From Burkholderia sp. Nafp2/4-1b (lineage in GTDB: Bacteria; Pseudomonadota; Gammaproteobacteria; Burkholderiales; Burkholderiaceae): 64,000 nucleotides of DNA. This document shows, in pieces, positions 55,049 through 64,000 of this stretch. The stretch is taken from the NCBI RefSeq assembly GCF_003635165.1, contig NZ_ML058628.1, positions 62,001 through 126,000 of the forward strand, in the 5' to 3' direction. Both the position numbers and the translations under genes were made by a program. Below the pieces are notes generated by a model. It ran no database searches. It had not been told where the DNA came from and worked only from the letters and a program-made list of their open reading frames with translations. How positions within the stretch are numbered: the first letter of the stretch is position 1; every line of letters begins with the position of its first letter.

Positions 55049-56377
55049 CTACGATTGGTTCGATGACCAATTCCAGTGCGTCTTGCCCCACGCGCTGCCC
55101 TCGATGACCGGCATGATCTCGCCAACTTCGAAGTATCGCCGGCTTCCCGCTCTTGCAGGCGTTTGCCACCACCCCGCCACCGGGCAAGGGCTCCCTCCTG
55201 GCACGCTCGGATGGGCGGAACTATTGCTCAACGATTGCGGCACGATCGTCGGTGGATCGGGAATCGGCTGGGCACCCGGCAAGTCGAAGCGAGCGACCCA
55301 CTCGCGCGCATTTTTTGTATCGGCGCTCGGCAAGTCCGGGATGTACGTGTGCAGCGCATCCGCCTTCGGATTGCGCAGTGCGCGCAGCACGCGGTTCACG
55401 AACACGTACGGCTCCGGCAGCCCCTCTTCCGGCGCACCGAGGCGCGGAAACTCCCCGGCGCGAATCAGCACACTTGCATTGATGCGCTCGATACGGATGT
55501 CGGGACGTTCCAACTGCCGCCGTAATTCGGCTTCTCCGCCCAGTCGCTCGACGAACAACTCGCCCAGGATCGTGTACCAGTTCACGCTTTTGATGAAGCC
55601 CCAGCGAGCAACCTTGGCGCCAGGATGCAAATCCGGGTAGAGCGCGGTCATTGCCTCCGTCGATTCACCTTCGTAAGAGACCGGGTCGTACTCGCGAGTC
55701 TGGAGATGGGCGGTACTATCGATCTCCAGGCCGCTGAAGCGTTCTGCCAATGCCCATTCCTGCGGCATATAGCGGTGATAGCTGTACGGAAGGACCGGCG
55801 CGAGTCCGCCATAACCGGCACGCACGGTCAGCTTCTCGCAGACGTAACGCAAGTAGCCTTCATATTGAGCCAAGCCGTCGATCGTCGTCACGAGGTCCAT
55901 CGGAACGTTGAACTTCAGGTACGACAATCCAGATTCCTGCCCCTTCGGCGCCATCCATCCACGCGGCGAGACATAGTCCTCAGGGTTGGCGATCCCGGTA
56001 AGTGTTTTGATGCCGTACGCTGCAGCCGTATCCTGATCCGCTGCGCTCGACCGAACGACCTGGAGCTGCAGGTATGACGGCGTGTCGAGAATGGCGCGGC
56101 GAAGTTTGCCGACTGCCGCCGCGTTGTGCTTCCCGAATTTCCCCTCCCCAAGCTGCCCACCCTTGAGATGCGCACCGAACAAAGCGTCGAAGCGGTCGAA
56201 GCACTCGAGAATCGCCTGCCGCACTTCCGGTTGCGAGCCGAGCTCGAAGAACACCGTGCCGATTACGCCGGGCAGCACGCCCACCCGGTTATCGTCCAAT
56301 CGAAGATGCAGATCCTCGAAATATCGTGTCAGCGCTTCCAATGGCTTCAACACCGGTTTCGCTTCCTGTTCCGCCAT
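55049..56377 (-). CDS. DUF3396-type (type VI immunity family) protein
   Basis: The 442-residue protein has the DUF3396 pattern (VFFELGSQPEVRQAILECFDRFD, GLSYLKFNVPMDL, GEFPRLGAPEEGLPEPYVFVNRVL) seen in type VI secretion immunity proteins. It also has a C-terminal extension with CPVAGWW, RRYFEVGEIMP and THWNW. Its codon use is less G+C-rich than that of the neighbours. No effector gene is beside it, apart from a possible short C-terminal fragment upstream. It is probably an orphan immunity gene. Confidence 0.68.
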   Translation of the reverse strand: MAEQEAKPVLKPLEALTRYFEDLHLRLDDNRVGVLPGVIGTVFFELGSQPEVRQAILECFDRFDALFGAHLKGGQLGEGKFGKHNAAAVGKLRRAILDTPSYLQLQVVRSSAADQDTAAAYGIKTLTGIANPEDYVSPRGWMAPKGQESGLSYLKFNVPMDLVTTIDGLAQYEGYLRYVCEKLTVRAGYGGLAPVLPYSYHRYMPQEWALAERFSGLEIDSTAHLQTREYDPVSYEGESTEAMTALYPDLHPGAKVARWGFIKSVNWYTILGELFVERLGGEAELRRQLERPDIRIERINASVLIRAGEFPRLGAPEEGLPEPYVFVNRVLRALRNPKADALHTYIPDLPSADTKNAREWVARFDLPGAQPIPDPPTIVPQSLSNSSAHPSVPGGSPCPVAGWWQTPARAGSRRYFEVGEIMPVIEGSAWGKTHWNWSSNQS

Positions 56378-56454
56378 CTGTTTCTAGCCTGTTGAAAATT
56401 CCCAGACAAACTCGCGCTAGCCGCGCAGTACGCGGCGACGCCATCCATTTCGGC

Positions 56455-56559
56455 TTACGCCCCTGCTTCCGCTGCTGTGATGCCAAGGACCTGCTGAATC
56501 CATAGGGTAACGGGCTGAGCGATGAGTTTCTTCAACCTGCGCCGCAGAGATGTCACGTC
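56455..56559 (-). pseudogene. possible C-terminal fragment of a lost effector
   Basis: A 34-codon open frame ending VTLWIQQVLGITAAEAGA sits 78 bases upstream of the immunity-like gene and is closed by a stop on its other side. Its place and end resemble the tail of a gene preceding an immunity gene, such as a type VI effector. The rest of the 362-base gap is featureless. Weak evidence. Confidence 0.25.
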
Positions 56560-56739
56560 TTATTTAAATCCGACCCAGTGAAACTGGAGCATTGGTATTC
56601 ACAAGCATCGAAACTCCCAAGCCTCGATTCAACCAGCATCCCGTACCGGCAACCATCCCCCAAACTGTATCGGTACTGTACATAAACCCGTCGCTACACT
56701 GACTCCATCCCAGTCCCGAACCCGAATGGAGAATCTCCG

Positions 56740-57357
56740 ATGGACTTCCTCACCCTCAGCGCGTTGCCTGCCGGCATGCTGTTCGCGCTCGTCACGTCGA
56801 TCACGCCCGGCCCGAACAACACGATGCTGCTCGCGTCCGGCGTGAATTTCGGCTTCCGCCGCACGATGCCGCACCTGTTCGGCATCAGCATCGGCGTCGC
56901 GATCCTGATGCTGTGCGTCGGCTTCGGCCTCGGCGAGGCGTTCCGCCGCGTGCCGCTGCTGTACACGATCCTCGAAATCGCAAGCGTCGCCTACCTGCTG
57001 TATCTCGCCTGGCGGATCGGCACGTCTGGCGAAGTGAAGGCGCAAGGTGCCAAGCCGCGGCCGATGACGTTCATCGAAGCCGCCGCGTTCCAGTGGGTCA
57101 ATCCGAAGGCGTGGATGATGGTGCTGACCGCGGCGACGACGGTCCAGCTGTCCGCCGACTACGGCATGAACGCTGCGTGGATGTCCGTCGTATTCATCCT
57201 GATCGGCTTCCCGTGCATCTGCCTGTGGGCGGCGTTCGGCCAGGGCCTGCGCCGCTTCCTGTCGAACCGCCGCGCGCTGCGCATCTTCAACGTGACGATG
57301 GCCGTGCTGCTGATCCTGTCGCTGTATCCACTGGTCGCGCATCTGCTGCCGCAGTGA
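56740..57357 (+). CDS. LysE/RhtB family exporter
   Basis: The 205-residue protein has six hydrophobic helices and the LysE motif SITPGPNNTMLLASG near residues 20-34, followed by WVNPKAW. LysE-type proteins export amino acids or related small molecules. It stands alone; the substrate is unknown. It starts next to the immunity-like island. Confidence 0.9.
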   Translation: MDFLTLSALPAGMLFALVTSITPGPNNTMLLASGVNFGFRRTMPHLFGISIGVAILMLCVGFGLGEAFRRVPLLYTILEIASVAYLLYLAWRIGTSGEVKAQGAKPRPMTFIEAAAFQWVNPKAWMMVLTAATTVQLSADYGMNAAWMSVVFILIGFPCICLWAAFGQGLRRFLSNRRALRIFNVTMAVLLILSLYPLVAHLLPQ

Positions 57358-57467
57358 GCGCTCACAAGCGCACCCGTTGAGCTTCAGGTCGTGCAGGCGT
57401 ACCCTTTTCGTACGGGCGCGTGCAACCGCTTCGGCGCTTGCACCGCTGCTCTGCACGGAGACCGCTG

Positions 57468-57716
57468 ATGAAGCCAATGCTGAAAACCGGCGAGCACATC
57501 GAAGGCATGCACTGGATCGCCGAGTATCACCCGCTCACGCACGACATCCGCGTACTGCGGGAGAACGTCGAAGTGGGCACGTACTGCGCACCGCCCACGC
57601 TGTTCGGCGACGAGGAAGAGCTCGGCGCCGCGAACCACGACGATCACCGCAGCCAGGAGGCTGCGCTGCGCGCGTATCTGCGCAATTTCGTCAAGGAACA
57701 CGACGCGGAGGAATAG
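57468..57716 (+). CDS. small hypothetical protein
   Basis: The 82-residue protein begins MKPMLKTGEHIEGMHWIAEYH and ends with an acidic tail (EEELGAANHDDHRSQEA). It is soluble, with no signal peptide and no recognised domain. CGGAGA precedes the ATG at 57468. It is followed by two hairpins, the second with a T-tract. Confidence 0.65.
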   Translation: MKPMLKTGEHIEGMHWIAEYHPLTHDIRVLRENVEVGTYCAPPTLFGDEEELGAANHDDHRSQEAALRAYLRNFVKEHDAEE

Positions 57717-57816
57717 CGGCGCGACGGCCGCAGTGGCAACGGGCCGCCGAAGCGGCCCGCTCTATCGTTGCGTGTCGGCCGCCTCGCGATCCGCGGCGGC
57801 AACCGCAACTGACGCT

Positions 57817-57844
57817 GGGCCGGCGCATCGCCCCGGCCCTTTTT
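57817..57844 (+). terminator. intrinsic terminator
   Basis: GGGCCGG, a 9-base loop and CCGGCCC are followed by TTTTT. It lies between the small gene ending at 57716 and the convergent pcaK gene ending at 57850, and fits the plus-strand gene. A weaker hairpin (57741-57758) precedes it. Confidence 0.7.
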
Positions 57845-57849
57845 ACCGC

Positions 57850-59208
57850 TCAGTGCCCGAGCGACTCGATCTTGCCAGCCGGCTGCACGACGCCGTGCGG
57901 CCGCGCCTTCTGCTTGATCAGCAACGCGCCGCACGCGACCAGGCCCGCAACGGCAATCGTCGCGAACACGCCCGCGAACGAGAAGTGCCGGCGCGTCAGT
58001 TCGGCGACGAGGAACGACCCGGCAATCCCGCCGAAACGGCCCACGCCCAGCATCCACGCGACGCCCGTGCCGCGCCCTTCGGTCGGATAAAACGCGGCGG
58101 CAAGCGCCGGCATCGACGATTGCGCGGTGTTCATCAGCACGCCGGCGATGAACACGACGAGCACGAGCAACCCGACATTCCCGGCCGCCTGCCCGATCGC
58201 ATACACGCTGATCGCGGTCAGCGCATAGCACACGGCGATCACGCGGTTCGCGTTGAAGCGGTCCATCAGCACGCCGCACAGCACCGCGCCGACGCCGCCG
58301 AGCGGGAACAGCGCCGAGATCAGCGTCGCGCTCTTCGGCGTGAGACCGGCGTCCTTCAACAGGATGGGCATCCAGTTGATCGACGCGTAGAAGATCACGA
58401 GGCCCATGAAGTACGCGAGCCACAGCATCACGGAACCGACGATGTACGAGCGCGACAGCACGACGCCGAGCCCCTTGCTGCCGGTCTGCGGCGCGGCTTC
58501 GGTCATCGCGAACGAGCCTGCGTTCAGCGCATCGCGCGAAATCCGGGCGAGCGTCGCGCGGATCCGGTCGACGTTCTGGCCGTGCGCGACCATGAAGCGT
58601 ACCGATTCCGGCATCTTCAGCAGCAACAGCACGCCGAGCAGCAGCGGCGTCACGCCGCCGAGTATCAGCACGCTGCGCCAGCCGAAATGCGGAATCATCC
58701 ACGCGGCGAGAAAACCGCCGAACGCGGCACCGAGCGGGAAGCCGCAGAACATCAGGTTGATGACGGTCGCGCGGCGCTTGTCCGGGCAGAATTCGCCCAT
58801 CATCGTGACCGCGTTCGGCATCGCGGCACCCAGGCCGACGCCGGTGACGAAACGCAGTATCGTCAGCTGCCCGATGGTGTTCGAGAAAGCGGACGCGAAA
58901 CACGCGACGCCGAACAGGAACACCGAGCCGAGCAGCAGCGAACGGCGCCCGAGGCGGTCGGACAACGGGCCCGACACGAGCGCGCCACATGCGAGGCCGA
59001 ACAGCGCGGCGCTGAGCACGGGAGCGAGATCGGGCTTGGTGAGGTTCCATTCGCCGAGCAGCGACGGCGCGATGAAGCCGATCGCGGCCGTATCGAAGCC
59101 GTCGAGCAGCACGATCACGAAACACATCAGAAACACGAGCCACTGAAAGCCGCCGAACGGCTGCTCGTTGATGAAGGTCTGGACATCGACCACGGGTGTG
59201 CGATTCAT
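57850..59208 (-). CDS. pcaK: aromatic acid:H+ symporter (PcaK-type)
   Basis: The 452-residue MFS protein has the aromatic acid:H+ symporter (AAHS) motif LLDGFDTAAIGFIAPSL in helix 1 and GPLSDRLGRR in the loop after helix 2. PcaK imports protocatechuate and 4-hydroxybenzoate. Its place as last gene of the pob/pca operon supports that assignment. The start at 59208 follows GGAG. Confidence 0.82.
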   Translation of the reverse strand: MNRTPVVDVQTFINEQPFGGFQWLVFLMCFVIVLLDGFDTAAIGFIAPSLLGEWNLTKPDLAPVLSAALFGLACGALVSGPLSDRLGRRSLLLGSVFLFGVACFASAFSNTIGQLTILRFVTGVGLGAAMPNAVTMMGEFCPDKRRATVINLMFCGFPLGAAFGGFLAAWMIPHFGWRSVLILGGVTPLLLGVLLLLKMPESVRFMVAHGQNVDRIRATLARISRDALNAGSFAMTEAAPQTGSKGLGVVLSRSYIVGSVMLWLAYFMGLVIFYASINWMPILLKDAGLTPKSATLISALFPLGGVGAVLCGVLMDRFNANRVIAVCYALTAISVYAIGQAAGNVGLLVLVVFIAGVLMNTAQSSMPALAAAFYPTEGRGTGVAWMLGVGRFGGIAGSFLVAELTRRHFSFAGVFATIAVAGLVACGALLIKQKARPHGVVQPAGKIESLGH

Positions 59209-59384
59209 CGCAAGTCTCCTATGTAAGCAACGCGGCCTCGTGGCCGCGCCTTTCCTTTGTTCGCGCGCCGATTCGCCGCCGGCGCGTCATGCGTCTCGAC
59301 ACCTGCCGGCAGCGGCAGGCGTCGCGATCGGGTCACGTCCGGCGTGCGCCGGCCGTGTTAATCAGCCCCACCGAGGCACCCCAC

Positions 59385-59771
59385 TTAGGCGGCCTCATCC
59401 TGTTCCTTGAAGATCTTGTCCGCGAGGTGGAACGCGGAATTCGCGGCCGGCACGCCGCAGTAGATCGCGGTCTGCAGCAGCACTTCCTTGATCTCGTCGC
59501 GCGTCACGCCGTTGTTGCGCGCGGCGCGCAGGTGCAGCGCGAGTTCCTCGCCGCGGTTCAGCGCGACCATCATCGCGATGGTCAGCAGGCTGCGCGTATG
59601 GCGCGGCAGGCCGTCGCGCGTCCAGATTTCGCCCCACGCATAGCGCGTGATCAGGTTCTGGAATTCGTCGGTCACTTCGGTGCGGTTCTCGATCGAGCGA
59701 TCGACGTGCGCGTCGCCGAGCACCGCGCGACGCACCTTCATCCCTGCTTCATAACGTTGCTGGTCGTCCAT
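59385..59771 (-). CDS. pcaC: 4-carboxymuconolactone decarboxylase
   Basis: The 128-residue protein has the PcaC signature: RRAVLGDAHVDRS, ITRYAWGEIWTRDGLPRHTRSLLTIAM and LLQTAIYCGVPAAN. It decarboxylates 4-carboxymuconolactone to 3-oxoadipate enol-lactone. It lies 10 bases after the pcaD stop. The 176 bases between it and pcaK hold one short hairpin and nothing else clear. Confidence 0.95.
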   Translation of the reverse strand: MDDQQRYEAGMKVRRAVLGDAHVDRSIENRTEVTDEFQNLITRYAWGEIWTRDGLPRHTRSLLTIAMMVALNRGEELALHLRAARNNGVTRDEIKEVLLQTAIYCGVPAANSAFHLADKIFKEQDEAA

Positions 59772-59781
59772 CGTCGATGCC

Positions 59782-60567
59782 TCACGCGGTCAGGAAGTCG
59801 AGCAGCGCACGGTTGAAACCGTCGGTGCACTCGATGTTCGAAATATGCGCGGCGTCGAATTCGACGTGACGCGCGCCGGGAATCGCGGCAGCCAGCGCAC
59901 GGCCCTGGTCGGGCGGCGTCGACATGTCCTTCGCGCCGGTCACGACGAGCACCGGCAGCGCGATGCCCTTCACTTCGTCGCGCAGGTCGGCCGCGTTCAG
60001 CGCGTCGCAGTTCGCCGCGTAGCCGTCCTTGTCGGTGTGCACGAAGGTGTCGCGGATCACATCGAACAGGCGCGGCTCGCGTTCGACGAACGTATCGGTG
60101 AACCAGCGCGGCAGCACGGCGTCGGCGAGCGCGGCCATCCCCTCGGTGCGCGCCTTCTGCGCCCGCGGCACCCATACCTCCGGCGAACCGATCTTGGCCG
60201 ACGTGTTCGACAGCACGGCGCGCACGATGCGCGACGGGAATCGCGCGGCGAGCGCGGCGCCGGTCAGCCCGCCCATCGAGATTCCGCAGAAGTGCGCGCG
60301 CTCGATGCCGACGTGGTCGAGCAGGCCGATCACGTCACCGGCGAGCTGGTCGACCGTGTACGAGCCGGCCGGCGCTTCGGAGTGGCCGTGGCCGCGCGTG
60401 TCGTAGCGCAGGATGTTGAAGTGCTGCGTGAGCGGGCGGATCTGCGGCGCCCACATCTGCAGGTCGGCGCCGAGGGAGTTCGAGAAAACGAGCCACGGCG
60501 CGTCGTCGCGCGCGGCACGGTCGATCCGGTAATGCAGTTTCACGCCGTTGACAGTGGCGAAAGGCAT
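59782..60567 (-). CDS. pcaD: 3-oxoadipate enol-lactonase
   Basis: The 261-residue alpha/beta hydrolase has FSNSLGADLQMW near the start and the nucleophile motif CGISMGG (Ser97), both typical of PcaD. It hydrolyses the enol-lactone to 3-oxoadipate. ATG 60567 follows AGGAG by 9 bases; a longer open frame upstream is antisense-like. Confidence 0.94.
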   Translation of the reverse strand: MPFATVNGVKLHYRIDRAARDDAPWLVFSNSLGADLQMWAPQIRPLTQHFNILRYDTRGHGHSEAPAGSYTVDQLAGDVIGLLDHVGIERAHFCGISMGGLTGAALAARFPSRIVRAVLSNTSAKIGSPEVWVPRAQKARTEGMAALADAVLPRWFTDTFVEREPRLFDVIRDTFVHTDKDGYAANCDALNAADLRDEVKGIALPVLVVTGAKDMSTPPDQGRALAAAIPGARHVEFDAAHISNIECTDGFNRALLDFLTA

Positions 60568-60583
60568 CTCAAGGTTCTCCTGG

Positions 60584-61942
60584 TTATTGCGCGCCCGCGT
60601 GCAGCGCGAGCACGGCGTCGACATAGGCCTGCGCCTCGCCGACGTAATGTGCGGGATCGAGCAGCCGCGCGAGCGCGTCGCGCGACAGGTGGGCGGACAC
60701 GGTCGCATCGGCGGCGAGCACGTCGAACAGCGTTGCGCCGGTGCGCACGGCTTCCTTCGACGCATGCTCGACGACATGATGTGCATCGAGCCGGCCGATC
60801 CGGTCGCCGAGCGCGAGCATCACGGCTTCGCCGAGGATCAGCCCGTGCGTCAGGTCGAGGTTCGCGGCGAGGCGTTCGGTGTTCACGTCGAGGCCCGCGA
60901 CGATCTGCGCGATCTGCGCGAGCGCACCGCCGGTCAGGCGTGCGAGATCGGGCAGCGCGTCCCATTCGGCCTGCCAGCCGCCGAGCGCGCGCTCGTGCTC
61001 CTGCACCATCCCCGCGAACACGGTCGCGACGAGGTTCGGCGCGCGCACCGCGGCGGTCAGCACGGCCGCGCAGCCGACCGGGTTGCGCTTGTGCGGCATC
61101 GTCGACGAGCCACCCTTGCCGGCGGCGGCCGGTTCGCCGAGCTCGCCGACTTCGGTCTGCATCTGCAGCGACACGTCACGCGCGATCTTGCCGAGCGTGC
61201 CGATCAGCATTCCGAAGCACGACGCGGCTTCCGCGATGCGATCGCGCTGCGTATGCCACGGCACGGCCGGCAACGCGAGCTGCAGGTCGGCCGCGAGCGC
61301 GGCGCTCACGCCGGCCGCATGCTCGCGCAGGCTCGCCAGCGTGCCGGCGGCGCCGCCGAACTGCAGCACCAGCGCACGCGCACGCAGCTCGGCGAAGCGC
61401 GCGCGATGACGCAGCAGCGCATCGAGCCATTGCGCAAACTTGAGGCCGAGCGTGATCGGCAGCGCCTGCTGCAGCCACGTGCGGCCGATCATCGGCGTCG
61501 CGCGATGCGTGCGCGCGAGCGTCGCGAGGGACGCGCACGCTTCGTCGAGCAGCGGCTCGAGCACGTCGAGCGTGTCGCGCAGCTGCAGCACGGTTGCTGT
61601 ATCGATGATGTCCTGGCTCGTCGCGCCCCAGTGCACGAACTTCGCGGCCTCCGGGTCGTCGGCCTTTACTTGCGCGGTGAGCTGCTTGACGAGCGGAATC
61701 GCGAGATTGCCGCCGAGCGCCGCGCCGTGCGCGAGCGCGTCGGCGTCGAGCCGATCGGCGCGGCATGCGCGTTCGATCGGTTCGACCGCGGTGGCGGGAA
61801 TCACCTGCTGCGCGGCGAGCGCACGCGCGAGCGCGGCCTCGACGTCGAGCATCCGCTGGATCGTCGCGCGGGGCGACCAGATCCGGTTGAGCGGCTCGGT
61901 GCCGCAGATGAGGGTGGTCAGGCGGGCGCTGTCTTCGAGCAT
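60584..61942 (-). CDS. pcaB: 3-carboxy-cis,cis-muconate cycloisomerase
   Basis: The 452-residue protein belongs to the fumarase/aspartase superfamily with the signature GGSSTMPHKRNP and an N-terminal TPLNRIWSP-like block. PcaB converts 3-carboxymuconate to 4-carboxymuconolactone. It is followed by pcaD after 16 bases. In some Burkholderia pcaF precedes pcaB; here only 95 bases of noncoding DNA separate it from pcaJ. Confidence 0.94.
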   Translation of the reverse strand: MLEDSARLTTLICGTEPLNRIWSPRATIQRMLDVEAALARALAAQQVIPATAVEPIERACRADRLDADALAHGAALGGNLAIPLVKQLTAQVKADDPEAAKFVHWGATSQDIIDTATVLQLRDTLDVLEPLLDEACASLATLARTHRATPMIGRTWLQQALPITLGLKFAQWLDALLRHRARFAELRARALVLQFGGAAGTLASLREHAAGVSAALAADLQLALPAVPWHTQRDRIAEAASCFGMLIGTLGKIARDVSLQMQTEVGELGEPAAAGKGGSSTMPHKRNPVGCAAVLTAAVRAPNLVATVFAGMVQEHERALGGWQAEWDALPDLARLTGGALAQIAQIVAGLDVNTERLAANLDLTHGLILGEAVMLALGDRIGRLDAHHVVEHASKEAVRTGATLFDVLAADATVSAHLSRDALARLLDPAHYVGEAQAYVDAVLALHAGAQ

Positions 61943-62037
61943 GGCATCAGAATGGGAAACGGCGTGCGCCTATTGTCTACCCAAGCGTGCCGGCGTGCAG
62001 TCGATCTGTCGATCGCACCCGCCGGCATGCTTACCGT

Positions 62038-62694
62038 TCAGGCCGCGGCCTTGCGCGTCGCGTCGATCAGCGGCACGCCGGTCAGCTTCTGCAGCTCGTC
62101 GAACGACAGGTCGGTGAAGATCTCGCTCACCGCGAGGCCGTCGGACGTCACGTCGAGCACCGCGAGATCGGTATAGATGCGGCTCACGCACTGCACGCCG
62201 GTGACCGGATACGAGCACGCCGCGACGATCTTGCTCTCGCCCTGCTTCGTCAGGTGCTCCATCATCACGAATACCTGCTTCGCGCCGATCGCCAGATCCA
62301 TCGCGCCGCCGACGGCCGGAATCGCATCGGGCGCACCCGTATGCCAGTTCGCGAGGTCGCCGTTCGCCGACACCTGGAACGCGCCGAGCACGCAGTAGTC
62401 GAGGTGGCCGCCGCGCATCATCGCGAACGAATCCGAGTGATGGAAATACGCGCCGCCGGTGAGCAGCGTCACGTGCTGCTTGCCGGCATTGATCAGTTCG
62501 TCGTCTTCCTGGCCGGGCGCGGGCGCCGGGCCCATGCCGAGCAAGCCGTTCTCGCTGTGCAGGAAGATCTCCTTGCTCGGGTCGAGGTGGTTCGCCACCA
62601 GCGTCGGCACGCCGATGCCGAGGTTCACGTACGCGCCTTCGGGGATGTCCTGGGCGACGCGCTTGGCCATTTCATCGCGGGTCAGTCGTTTCAT
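62038..62694 (-). CDS. pcaJ: 3-oxoadipate CoA-transferase subunit B
   Basis: The 218-residue protein has the type I CoA-transferase glutamate motif SENGLLGMG (Glu48) and GGAMDLAIGAKQV. It forms an enzyme with PcaI that moves CoA from succinyl-CoA to 3-oxoadipate. The start at 62694 is 19 bases after the pcaI stop; a longer frame to 62760 is not needed. Confidence 0.95.
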   Translation of the reverse strand: MKRLTRDEMAKRVAQDIPEGAYVNLGIGVPTLVANHLDPSKEIFLHSENGLLGMGPAPAPGQEDDELINAGKQHVTLLTGGAYFHHSDSFAMMRGGHLDYCVLGAFQVSANGDLANWHTGAPDAIPAVGGAMDLAIGAKQVFVMMEHLTKQGESKIVAACSYPVTGVQCVSRIYTDLAVLDVTSDGLAVSEIFTDLSFDELQKLTGVPLIDATRKAAA

Positions 62695-62713
62695 TTCGGT
62701 TTCCTCAGGACAG

Positions 62714-63430
62714 TCAGGCGGCTTGCGACGCGGCACGTTCGGCGGCCAGCTCGACCGCATGCGCGGCCTGCGGCACTTCGACGACGCGCTGCACGAAAAT
62801 GCCCGGCGTCACGATGTGTTCCGGGTTCAGCGCGCCGAGCGGCACGACTTCCGACACCTGCACGATCGCGACCTTCGCGGCGCTGGCCATGATCGGCCCG
62901 AAGTTGCGCGCGGTCTTGCGATAGACCAGGTTGCCCCAGCGGTCGCCCTTGTATGCCTTCACCAGCGCGAAATCGGCATGGATCGGCGTCTCGAACACAT
63001 ACGACTTGCCGTCGATCACGCGCGTTTCCTTGCCTTCCGCGAGCTTCGTGCCGAAGCCGGTCGGCGTGAAGAAGCCGCCGATGCCGGCGCCCGCTGCGCG
63101 AATCCGCTCCGCGAGGTTGCCCTGCGGCACGAGTTCCAGCTCGATTTCGCCCGCGCGATACAGCGCGTCGAACACCTGCGAGTCGCTCTGGCGCGGGAAC
63201 GAACAGATGATCTTGCTCACCCGCTTCGCCTTGAGCAGCGCCGCGAGGCCGGTCTCGCCGTTACCCGCGTTGTTGTTGACGATCGTCAGGCCGCGCGCGC
63301 CCTGCTCGATCAGCGCGTCGATCAGTTCGGACGGCATGCCTGCCGTGCCGAAGCCGCCGATCATGATGGTCGCGCCGTCGTGGACGTCCGCGACCGCCGA
63401 TTGAAGCGATTCGAAAATCTTGTTGACCAT
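62714..63430 (-). CDS. pcaI: 3-oxoadipate CoA-transferase subunit A
   Basis: The 238-residue protein has the subunit A motif GFGTAGMPSELIDAL and the GAGIGGFFTPTGFGT block of type I CoA-transferases. It is the first gene of the pca block read after pobA. A large dyad lies 100 bases upstream. The gene order on the minus strand is pobA, pcaI, pcaJ, pcaB, pcaD, pcaC, pcaK. Confidence 0.95.
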   Translation of the reverse strand: MVNKIFESLQSAVADVHDGATIMIGGFGTAGMPSELIDALIEQGARGLTIVNNNAGNGETGLAALLKAKRVSKIICSFPRQSDSQVFDALYRAGEIELELVPQGNLAERIRAAGAGIGGFFTPTGFGTKLAEGKETRVIDGKSYVFETPIHADFALVKAYKGDRWGNLVYRKTARNFGPIMASAAKVAIVQVSEVVPLGALNPEHIVTPGIFVQRVVEVPQAAHAVELAAERAASQAA

Positions 63431-63530
63431 GTCTCTTCCTGATACGAACCCGCGGCACGATGCGCGGCCTGTCGAGGGGACACGCGCGTGTCGCGTGCCG
63501 CGCCGGAGGCCTTCGTCGACCTTCGGCTTT

Positions 63531-63564
63531 GTTCGCTATTCGAACCTAGATTCGATTAGCGAAC
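63531..63564 (-). promoter_or_regulatory. dyad operator ahead of pcaI, PcaR-like
   Basis: Two 14-bp arms, GTTCGCTATTCGAA and its near-complement (one mismatch), surround a 6-base centre. One arm on the minus strand, GTTCGCTAATCGAA, is close to the PcaR recognition sequence GTTCGATAATCGCAC known in Pseudomonas. It lies in the 143 bases between pobA and pcaI, so it likely drives an IclR-type regulated promoter. The regulator gene is not in the window. Confidence 0.6.
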
Positions 63565-63573
63565 GATGGCCGA

Positions 63574-64000
<427 letters not shown>

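Noticed and set aside
54901-56739. Insertion sequence or prophage around the immunity-like gene
   Set aside because: No transposase, integrase, terminal inverted repeats or target duplication could be seen, only a slight composition shift.

Overview
The window is about two-thirds G+C with dense, strongly codon-biased genes. Its content (DmeRF metal efflux, DctA, a protocatechuate branch of the beta-ketoadipate pathway, many catabolic islands) points to a Burkholderia, most likely of the cepacia complex and probably a secondary replicon. That placement is inferred from gene content and style, not from a search.

Region 1 (about 0.8-23.6 kb, almost all on the minus strand) is the most interesting part. 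It is a roughly 22 kb catabolic cluster in four transcription blocks. Reading 5'->3' on the minus strand: flavin amine oxidase 2, diheme cytochrome c 2, a 7-TM protein and a TetR regulator; then a PhyH dioxygenase, RidA, DUF1329, DUF1302, an RND/MMPL exporter, a 98-aa secreted ORF, a YCF48 propeller, amine oxidase 1 and diheme cytochrome c 1; then a saccharopine-dehydrogenase-like protein, acyl-CoA ligase, SCP-x-type thiolase, DAO-type oxidoreductase and a second TetR regulator; then an acyl-CoA dehydrogenase. Each block is headed by the same two-part DNA element: a GGG..CCC inverted repeat, a T-tract, and about 32 bp on a GTCAT-n-ATGAC dyad. The gene set suggests uptake of a hydrophobic amine, periplasmic oxidative deamination with electrons passed to cytochrome c, imine clean-up by RidA, and CoA-dependent degradation of the carbon skeleton. 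The substrate is unknown.

Region 2 (23.7-28 kb) holds an OmpR/BaeR-like two-component system, a small membrane protein, an ACS-family transporter and a 9-bp minisatellite. Region 3 (28.2-35.8 kb) is a LysR-controlled sugar-acid operon: PdxA2-like dehydrogenase, enolase-superfamily dehydratase, DHDPS-family lyase, transporter, propeller and amidohydrolase/lactonase. A MerR protein fused to a P-loop domain follows, with an acetyltransferase tail fragment in frame after its stop codon.

Region 4 (37-47.3 kb) carries a large secreted phosphoesterase, a secreted propeller protein, dctA with a sigma-54-like promoter, an MFS transporter, a DUF1289 protein and the dmeF-dmeR metal efflux pair with a double operator. 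Region 5 (47.5-57.8 kb) is mixed accessory DNA: a cupredoxin, a TIGR03118 lipoprotein, a coupled DUF3182/hydrolase pair, a large lipoprotein opposite a LuxR-type regulator, an orphan type VI immunity-like gene, a LysE exporter and a small hypothetical gene.

Region 6 (57.8-64 kb) is the protocatechuate/4-hydroxybenzoate operon pobA-pcaI-pcaJ-pcaB-pcaD-pcaC-pcaK on the minus strand, with pobA cut by the window edge. It has a strong dyad like a PcaR site ahead of pcaI. No tRNA, rRNA, CRISPR array or complete insertion sequence was seen.
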